A stretch of 9,838 nucleotides of DNA. It comes from an uncultured Collinsella sp. GTDB lineage: Bacteria > Actinomycetota > Coriobacteriia > Coriobacteriales > Coriobacteriaceae. Each line of letters begins with the position of its first letter. Position 1 is the stretch's first letter. The stretch is taken from the NCBI GenBank assembly GCA_900555745.1, contig USMH01000026.1, forward strand, positions 1-9,838, in the 5' to 3' direction. Below the pieces are notes generated by a model. It was not told the DNA's origin and searched no databases. It was given only the letters and a program-made list of their open reading frames with translations. The translations under genes were made by a program, and so were the position numbers. Positions 5,616-9,838 of the stretch are shown in pieces.

Positions 5616-5645
5616 AGCATAGCAGGTAGATGGCTGTATACAGAA
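5616..5645 (-). promoter_or_regulatory. Candidate promoter of the 125-residue gene
   Basis: Minus strand TGCTATGCT gives an extended -10 box (TATGCT at 5616-5621). The best -35 candidate is TTCTGT (5640-5645), 18 bp upstream and weak. The -35 candidate overlaps the putative LexA box, which would suit repression. The assignment is by eye only. Confidence 0.35.
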
Positions 5646-5655
5646 CATTTGTTCG
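5642..5655 (-). promoter_or_regulatory. Putative LexA (SOS) box
   Basis: Minus strand CGAACAAATGTTCT matches the Gram-positive/actinobacterial LexA consensus CGAACRNRYGTTYC at 13 of 14 positions. The core GAAC-N4-GTTC is a perfect palindrome. It is next to a second perfect palindrome, CTGTATACAG (5634-5643). It lies upstream of the 125-residue gene and downstream of the serS terminator, so that small gene is the only sensible target. Confidence 0.65.
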
Positions 5656-5708
5656 TGTGTTTTCTATTGAGCTGTCCGCACGGCATGGTATGGACCTACG
5701 CACGAAAT

Positions 5709-5732
5709 AGGGCGCCCCCGAAGGAGCGCCCT
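5709..5732 (-). terminator. serS terminator
   Basis: Minus strand AGGGCGCTCC pairs with GGGGCGCCCT around a TTCG tetraloop (10 bp, one T·G pair). It lies 24 bp after the serS stop. The T-run after it is poor (ATTTC), so termination may be incomplete or factor-assisted. Confidence 0.75.
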
Positions 5733-5755
5733 TGCATATCCCCTATGCAGGCAAG

Positions 5756-7039
5756 TTACGCGACCGGCTCGATCTTCTCGAGACCACCCATGTAAGGACG
5801 CAGGACCTCGGGGATCGTGATGGTGCCGTCGGCGTTCTGGTAGTTCTCCAGAATGGCGGCCATGGTGCGGCCGGCCGGCAGGCCGGAACCGTTGAGCGTG
5901 TGCAGGTAGCGCGAACCCTTGAAGTTCTCGGGGTCGCGATACTTGATGTTGGCGCGGCGAGCCTGGAAGTCACCACAGTTGGAGCAGGAGCTGATCTCCT
6001 TGTAGGCGTTGTAGCTCGGCAGCCAGACCTCGACGTCGTAGGTCTGACGGGCAGAGAAGCCCAAGTCACCGGTGCACAGGCTAATCACGCGATACGGAAG
6101 GCCCAGCTGCTGCAGCAGGTACTCGGCCTCGGCGGTCATGCTCTCGAGCTCCTCGTCAGACTCCTCCGGCTTAGCGAACTTGACCATCTCGACCTTGTCG
6201 AACTCGTGCTGACGGATGATGCCGCGGGTGTCGCGACCGGCGGAACCAGCCTCCTCGCGGAAGCAGGGGGTGAAGGCGGTGTAGCGGCGCGGCAGAGTGT
6301 CGGCATCGAGGACCTCGCCGGCGTGCAGGTTGGTGAGCACGACCTCGGCGGTGGGGATCAGGAAGTTGTCGCCCGAGACGTGATAGGCGTCGTCCTCGAA
6401 CTTGGGCAGCTGACCCGTGCCAAACATGGTCTGACGCTTGACGACGATGGGCGGCCACCACTCCTTAAAACCACGGCTGGTGTGCGTATCGAGGAAGAAG
6501 TTGATAAGGGCGCGCTCCAGGCGGGCGCCGGCGCCACCGAGAACGGTAAAGCGGCTGCCGGAGAGCTTATTGCCACGCTCGAAGTCAAGGATGTCCAGAT
6601 CGGTGCCCAGATCCCAGTGCGGCTTAAAGTCGAAGTCGAACTCGCGCGGGGTGCCCCAACGACGGCGCTCAATGTTCTCGTCCTCGTCCTTGCCGTACGG
6701 CGTGGCCTCGCAAGGAATGTTGGGCAGGTGAGCCATGAAGTCGTACTGCTCCTGCTCGAGAGCAGTGCGGCGCTCGGCCAGACCGTCAATCTTCTCGTTG
6801 ACGGCGCGCACGGCCTCCTTGGCGGCCTCGGCCTCGTCCTTCTTGCCCTCCTTCATCAGGGCGCCGATCTTCTTGGACTCGGCATTGCGCGTAGCCTGGA
6901 GCTCCTCGACCTCGGTGATGACGGCACGGCGCTCGTCGTCGAGCTCAAAGAACTTCTCGCGATCCCAAGACGTCTGGCGGTTAGCCATGGCGACATCGAT
7001 GGCATCGGGGTTCTCGCGAACAAACTTGATATCAAGCAT
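5756..7039 (-). CDS. serS: Seryl-tRNA synthetase
   Basis: Cytosolic class II synthetase that joins serine to tRNA-Ser using ATP; it also supplies Ser-tRNA(Sec) where selenocysteine is used. The protein is 427 residues, normal for the family. Residues about 28-100 form the charged antiparallel coiled-coil arm that grips the tRNA-Ser long variable arm. Class II motif 1 lies around 178-205. The TAE serine-binding motif is at 230-232. Motif 2 begins [14 protein letters not shown] at 260, and motif 3 ([16 protein letters not shown]) is at about 384-399. The start is set at 7039 ([10 protein letters not shown], the usual family start), preceded by GGAGGA. An upstream start at 7066 would add nine atypical residues. 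The leader is about 50 nt, too short for a T-box. A 436-residue ORF on the opposite strand is a shadow. Confidence 0.97.
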   Translation of the reverse strand: MLDIKFVRENPDAIDVAMANRQTSWDREKFFELDDERRAVITEVEELQATRNAESKKIGALMKEGKKDEAEAAKEAVRAVNEKIDGLAERRTALEQEQYDFMAHLPNIPCEATPYGKDEDENIERRRWGTPREFDFDFKPHWDLGTDLDILDFERGNKLSGSRFTVLGGAGARLERALINFFLDTHTSRGFKEWWPPIVVKRQTMFGTGQLPKFEDDAYHVSGDNFLIPTAEVVLTNLHAGEVLDADTLPRRYTAFTPCFREEAGSAGRDTRGIIRQHEFDKVEMVKFAKPEESDEELESMTAEAEYLLQQLGLPYRVISLCTGDLGFSARQTYDVEVWLPSYNAYKEISSCSNCGDFQARRANIKYRDPENFKGSRYLHTLNGSGLPAGRTMAAILENYQNADGTITIPEVLRPYMGGLEKIEPVA

Positions 7040-7079
7040 TAGATCCTCCGGCGATATACATTCCATTTAGGTTGCAACC

Positions 7080-7106
7080 TTGTACATGTATGGGCAAGTA
7101 TATACT
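7080..7106 (+). promoter_or_regulatory. Candidate promoter of 57-residue membrane gene
   Basis: The other half of the AAGTATATACTT palindrome gives TATACT (7101-7106) on the plus strand. The nearest -35-like box is TTGTAC (7080-7085), with a short 15-bp spacer. If real, the -10 boxes of two divergent genes overlap and only one could be occupied at a time. Confidence 0.35.
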
Positions 7107-7126
7107 TATGAGCGTTTACGACCCAA
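7098..7126 (-). promoter_or_regulatory. serS promoter
   Basis: Minus strand TTGGGT (7121-7126), 17-bp spacer, TATACT (7098-7103). The -10 lies inside the perfect palindrome AAGTATATACTT (7096-7107). Transcription would start near 7091, giving a leader of about 50 nt with the GGAGGA site at its end. Confidence 0.6.
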
Positions 7127-7150
7127 CTCAACTACGCAAGAAGGCACCCA

Positions 7151-7324
7151 ATGGACGCAGTTTTTTCCTTTTTGTTTGGCACCCGCACCGGTTTTGCCAT
7201 CCTTTTCGCCGGCGGCATCCTGTTATTTGCGATTCTTGCCTTTGTAATGGAGAAGCGTACCCATAAGATGTACGTCGACCGCGGACCCAAGTCCGAGGAT
7301 GAGGAAGACAGCTTCTGGGACTAA
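7151..7324 (+). CDS. 57-residue single-pass membrane protein
   Basis: A small gene on the plus strand, divergent from serS. It encodes 57 residues starting MDAVFSFLFG. Residues about 14-33 are strongly hydrophobic (GFAILFAGGILLFAILAFV), followed by the basic MEKRTHK, which predicts a cytoplasmic C-terminus. The tail is acidic (SEDEEDSFWD). Start ATG at 7151 is preceded by AGAAGG. It ends in TAA and is followed by a strong terminator. An overlapping ORF from 7109 in another frame is richer in Cys, His and Arg and lacks this organisation, so I rejected it. Function unknown. Confidence 0.75.
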   Translation: MDAVFSFLFGTRTGFAILFAGGILLFAILAFVMEKRTHKMYVDRGPKSEDEEDSFWD

Positions 7325-7479
7325 CCTGCCAAAAAGGGACAGGTTTATTTTGGTCGGTTTTATCTGGGCAAACGCAAGCGCCCCGCAACCGGTAACGATC
7401 CGGTTGCGGGGCGCTTTTCGCATATACGACAAAACCGCAGGAAAAACCTGCCAAAATAAACCTGTCCCTAAATGGCAGG
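7325..7479. repeat. Inverted-repeat element between convergent genes
   Basis: Arms of 29 bp at 7325-7353 and 7451-7479 are inverted copies differing at three positions. The shared core is GGGACAGGTTTATTTTGG. The right arm is itself part of a hairpin, AAAACCTGCC with GGCAGGTTTT (7443-7483); the matching hairpin of the left arm has decayed. The element begins at the base after one stop codon and ends 2 bp before the proC stop codon, so it is the whole intergenic region. It resembles REP/MITE-type repeats; a link to a REP-type transposase elsewhere is an inference. Confidence 0.75.
7378..7418 (+). terminator. Strong terminator of 57-residue gene
   Basis: A perfect 15-bp stem: GCGCCCCGCAACCGG (7378-7392) with its complement (7400-7414), 7-nt loop, then TTTT. 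The T-run is only on the plus strand, so it mainly terminates the small membrane gene. It lies at the centre of the inverted-repeat element. Confidence 0.9.
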
Positions 7480-7483
7480 TTTT
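7443..7483 (-). terminator. Probable proC terminator within repeat
   Basis: On the minus strand AAAACCTGCC and GGCAGGTTTT form a 10-bp stem with a 21-nt loop, followed by further T. The 5' arm of the stem overlaps the proC stop codon. The loop is long for an intrinsic terminator, so this is tentative. Confidence 0.5.
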
Positions 7484-8252
7484 ACTGGAGAGTTGCGTCG
7501 ATGGCCTTGACCAGGGCGCTGCGCATGCCGGCATCCTCGAGCGCGATGACGCCCTTGATGGTGGCACCGCCGGGCGAGCATACGGCATCCTTCATCGCCG
7601 CGGGATGCTGGCCAGTAGCAAGCTGCAGCTTTGCCGTGCCCAACACCATCTGGCTCACAATGCGATAGGCATCGGCACGCGGGATACCGTGCTTGACCGC
7701 TGCATCGCCCAGGGCCTCGATTGCCATGGCGACAAATGCCGGAGCGCAACCACCCACCGTGCCGCCCACAAACAGCAGGCTCGTATCGAGTTCGACCACC
7801 GCACCGAGCTTGCCAAGCAGATCAAGCACCACTGCGCTCTGCTCATCACTAAGCGTGGAAGCCTTCTCGCAAGCGATGACGCCCTCGCCCACCGAAACCG
7901 GTGTGTTGGGCACCGTCGAGATATGCGCGACGCCCGGCAGGACCTGCTCCCACTTGGCACTGTCCCAGGTCCAGGCAACCGACAGAACGACCTTTTTGGC
8001 AAGAGCATCCTTGAGCGGGGCGAATACCTTCTCGATCATGTACGGTTTGACCGCAGCGACCACGATATCGGATGCGGCGACAACCTCGGCGGCATCGTGG
8101 CAGGCGACCATGCCGCGCGCCTCGCAGCGCTCAACCAGTGCGTCGTAGCGACCCGCGCAGGCGCACATGTCGCTCGCAGCTACACCGGCAGCGATCCAGC
8201 CATCGGCCATAGCGCTCGCCATATTGCCAAAACCGACAAATCCAATCTTCAT
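7482..8252 (-). CDS. proC: Pyrroline-5-carboxylate reductase
   Basis: Catalyses the last step of proline synthesis: NAD(P)H-dependent reduction of pyrroline-5-carboxylate to proline in the cytosol. The 256-residue product is slightly short for the family. The Rossmann dinucleotide motif is GFGNMASA (residues 7-14), followed by VKP (68-70) and PNTP (115-118). The C-terminal dimerisation domain carries GCAPAFVAMAIEALGDAA (168-185) and the family signature KDAVCSPGGATIKG (221-234). Positions 91-99 read SVAWTWDSA, where relatives often have an SxAAG-like segment; this is a mild oddity. Start ATG at 8252 is preceded by AAAGGA at somewhat long spacing. It is the last gene of the SPFH-rlmH-proC run, 74 bp after rlmH, in which I see no convincing promoter. 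Confidence 0.95.
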   Translation of the reverse strand: MKIGFVGFGNMASAMADGWIAAGVAASDMCACAGRYDALVERCEARGMVACHDAAEVVAASDIVVAAVKPYMIEKVFAPLKDALAKKVVLSVAWTWDSAKWEQVLPGVAHISTVPNTPVSVGEGVIACEKASTLSDEQSAVVLDLLGKLGAVVELDTSLLFVGGTVGGCAPAFVAMAIEALGDAAVKHGIPRADAYRIVSQMVLGTAKLQLATGQHPAAMKDAVCSPGGATIKGVIALEDAGMRSALVKAIDATLQ

Positions 8253-8326
8253 ATCTCATAAGTCCTTTCAGACACATCCCTCAAAACGAAAGGTATTGTC
8301 CCACGCCATTGTTTCGTATTGCCGAC

Positions 8327-8797
8327 CTATTTGTGATACGGTTCGCCACGACTGATCTTGCAGGCACGGTAGATCTGCTCCAGCAGCACCACGCGCGCCA
8401 GGTTATGCGGCAAGGTAATGCGTCCAAAGCTGAGCATCTCGTCGGCGCGGGCGCGCACCTCATCGCTCACGCCGTCCGAACCGCCAATCACAAAGGCGAT
8501 GTCGCTGCTGCCTCGCAGCATAAGATCGTCGAGCCTCGCCGAGAGCTCCTCACTCGAACGCTCCTTGCCCTCGATAGCCAGCAGGATCACATGCGCTCGA
8601 GACGGCAAGGCAGCAAGAATCGCCGCCCCCTCCTTGTCGCGCGCGGCATCCACGCCGCCCGCCTTAGCCGGATCGATATCGGCCACCTCGCGGATATCCA
8701 CCTTGGCATAGGCACCTAGGCGCTTGGTGTACTCAGCGCACGCATCCTTCCAAAAGCGCTCCTTGAGCTTACCGACGCAAACGACGGTGTATTTCAC
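8327..8797 (-). CDS. rlmH: 23S rRNA pseudouridine-1915 N3-methyltransferase
   Basis: SPOUT-class methyltransferase that uses S-adenosylmethionine to methylate pseudouridine 1915 in helix 69 of 23S rRNA, acting on the assembled 70S ribosome. The 156-residue length matches the family. The N-terminus MKYTVVCVGKLKERFW is typical. The trefoil-knot cofactor site is seen as FVIGGSDG (102-109) and LPHNLARVVLLEQIYRA (129-145), and the usual C-terminal end PYHK is intact. The start is GTG at 8797. AAGGAG lies upstream, overlapping the end of the SPFH gene, whose stop is only 6 nt away, so the two are probably translationally coupled. Confidence 0.97.
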   Translation of the reverse strand: MKYTVVCVGKLKERFWKDACAEYTKRLGAYAKVDIREVADIDPAKAGGVDAARDKEGAAILAALPSRAHVILLAIEGKERSSEELSARLDDLMLRGSSDIAFVIGGSDGVSDEVRARADEMLSFGRITLPHNLARVVLLEQIYRACKISRGEPYHK

Positions 8798-8803
8798 GCG
8801 CGT

Positions 8804-9721
8804 CTACTCCTTCGAATCGTTTTGAACTTTGCTGGCGGTCAGCATCTGCTCGAACATCGAGGCCGACTGCGAAAAGTCGCTCGGCAGCACGACCGTCGAG
8901 GTTTTACCCGTGCGAGCGAACTCCGTCATCATCTCGGACCACTGCGTAAACATGAACAGTTGGTTGGCCTCGTCATTGCCGACACCCGTCTCTTGGATGA
9001 TCTCGAGCGAATCTTTGATACCCAGCGCGATGGCCTTGCGCGCCTTTTCCATTGCCTCAGCCTCGGCGGTCGCCTCGGTGACGCGCTTGATGCGGTCGGC
9101 CTCAGCGAGCTCCTGTGCCGCAGCGCGCTTGCGCTGGGCAGCGTTGATGTCGTTCATGGAGTTCTCGACCTCGGTCGGCAGCGCGATTTTGGTGATGAGT
9201 GTCGACACGAGGGTGAAGCCGTAGGCAGCCATCTGCTCGGACACGGTGGCATTAACGTCCTTGGCGATGTCATCCTTCTTGGCAAAGACCTCATCGAGTG
9301 TGTAGACGGGAATCGAAGAGCGCAGAGCGTCGGTGATGAAGTCACGCATCTGGTCGACGGGCTCCTGCAGCATGTAGTAGCTCTTGTAGATACCCGAATC
9401 TGCCGGGCCGGCGCCCATGTCATAGCTCACGTGGTACTGAGCAGAGACCTCAAGGCCGATGGTCACGTTGTCCTGGGTCTTAACGTCGATGCCAAACCCG
9501 TTTTTCATGGTACGCAGGCTCACCGTGGCGGCCTTGCGGTCGATCACGGGCACCTTCATGTGGAAGCCCGCGTTGACGATGCGGTTAAACTTGCCCAGAC
9601 GCTCGATGATCACGGCATGCTGTTGTTCAACGACATAGCAGGCGTTGGGAAGCAGAAGCAACAAAATGATGATGGGAAGCAGAAGGCTCGTAAGGGCGGC
9701 AATGATACCGGACAACAGCAT
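8804..9721 (-). CDS. SPFH/band-7 (stomatin-like) membrane protein
   Basis: A 305-residue member of the stomatin/prohibitin/flotillin/HflKC superfamily, which forms large membrane-bound rings and organises microdomains or associated proteases. Residues 4-25 are one membrane segment. Then comes the SPFH domain (about 28-185), with VVEQQHAVIIERLGKFNRI and NAGFHMKVPVIDR. Residues about 190-235 are an Ala/Glu-rich coiled coil (AAAQELAEADRIKR). The C-terminal end is polar. It looks closer to stomatin/HIR-type proteins than to HflK or HflC. I chose ATG at 9721 because AGAGGAG precedes it; a GTG at 9742 would add seven residues and includes that site. The exact role is unknown. Confidence 0.9.
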   Translation of the reverse strand: MLLSGIIAALTSLLLPIIILLLLLPNACYVVEQQHAVIIERLGKFNRIVNAGFHMKVPVIDRKAATVSLRTMKNGFGIDVKTQDNVTIGLEVSAQYHVSYDMGAGPADSGIYKSYYMLQEPVDQMRDFITDALRSSIPVYTLDEVFAKKDDIAKDVNATVSEQMAAYGFTLVSTLITKIALPTEVENSMNDINAAQRKRAAAQELAEADRIKRVTEATAEAEAMEKARKAIALGIKDSLEIIQETGVGNDEANQLFMFTQWSEMMTEFARTGKTSTVVLPSDFSQSASMFEQMLTASKVQNDSKE

Positions 9722-9784
9722 GGTCTCTCCTCTGATAGGCACACGTTGGCATTAGGATACCCGTCCAAGGAGATCGTGCATATC

Positions 9785-9809
9785 AAAAAAGCTCCCATTG
9801 CTGGGAGCT
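9785..9809 (-). terminator. Terminator of partial tRNA at window end
   Basis: Minus strand AGCTCCCA pairs with TGGGAGCT around a GCAA loop, followed by TTTTTT. It has the same form and loop as the tRNA-Arg terminators. Confidence 0.88.
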
Positions 9810-9820
9810 CTTTCAATCAA

Positions 9821-9838
9821 TGGTGCGGGCGAAAGGAC
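9821..9838 (-). tRNA. Partial tRNA, 3' end only
   Basis: The window cuts through a minus-strand tRNA. Visible are the 3' T-stem strand CCTTT, acceptor strand CGCCCGC, discriminator A and encoded CCA. The 5' acceptor should therefore read GCGGGCG. The anticodon is outside the window, so I do not assign the amino acid. Confidence 0.75.

Noticed and set aside
5732..7042. 436-codon ORF on the plus strand
   Set aside because: It is exactly antisense to serS, is full of Val/Leu/Gly/Ala from reversed GC-rich codons, and has no family features.
7040..7130. T-box leader for serS
   Set aside because: The predicted leader is only about 50 nt, and no T-box core or antiterminator is visible.
7109..7266. 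Alternative small ORF starting MSVYDPTQLRK
   Set aside because: It overlaps the 57-residue gene in another frame, becomes rich in His, Arg and Cys, and lacks a ribosome-binding site as convincing as that of the membrane gene.

Overview
The window looks like a chromosomal segment from a high-GC gut actinobacterium of the Coriobacteriia, most likely Collinsella or a close relative. This is inferred from the GC-rich coding style, the serS / proC / rlmH proteins and the style of the intergenic repeats; no search was possible. All recognised genes except one 57-residue membrane protein lie on the minus strand.

Layout, left to right. (1) 1-304 is non-coding and holds two tandem copies of a ~64 bp imperfect palindrome. 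(2) 305-1387 encodes a stand-alone AAA/archaeal-type ATPase with a C-terminal winged helix. Six helically phased AT-rich repeats lie just upstream of its ribosome-binding site. (3) 1550-3991 encodes a large protein of unknown function with C-terminal TPR-like helices. (4) 4090-5170 is a tRNA-Arg(ACG) array: three identical 77-nt genes, each with its own promoter and terminator. Interleaved are two truncated 20-nt tRNA 3' ends, each joined to a ~120 bp GC-rich, hairpin-rich element and followed by a further terminator. The whole block looks duplicated with a ~695 bp offset. (5) 5205-5582 encodes a small acidic protein of unknown function with a near-consensus LexA (SOS) box upstream. (6) 5756-7039 is serS. 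It shares a palindromic divergent promoter region with a 57-residue single-pass membrane protein (7151-7324, plus strand). (7) 7325-7481, between that gene and the convergent proC, is filled by an inverted-repeat element with a strong terminator hairpin at its centre. (8) 9721-7482 (minus) is a run of an SPFH/band-7 membrane protein, rlmH and proC. The first two are 6 nt apart and probably translationally coupled. (9) The window ends in the 3' end of another minus-strand tRNA with its terminator.

Most protein genes are housekeeping: seryl-tRNA charging, 23S rRNA methylation, proline synthesis and a membrane scaffold. The unusual content is mainly non-coding: the repeat array before the ATPase, the mini-elements in the tRNA-Arg array, the putative SOS-controlled small gene and the two palindromic repeat families. 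I see no CRISPR array, transposase, phage gene or complete defence system.
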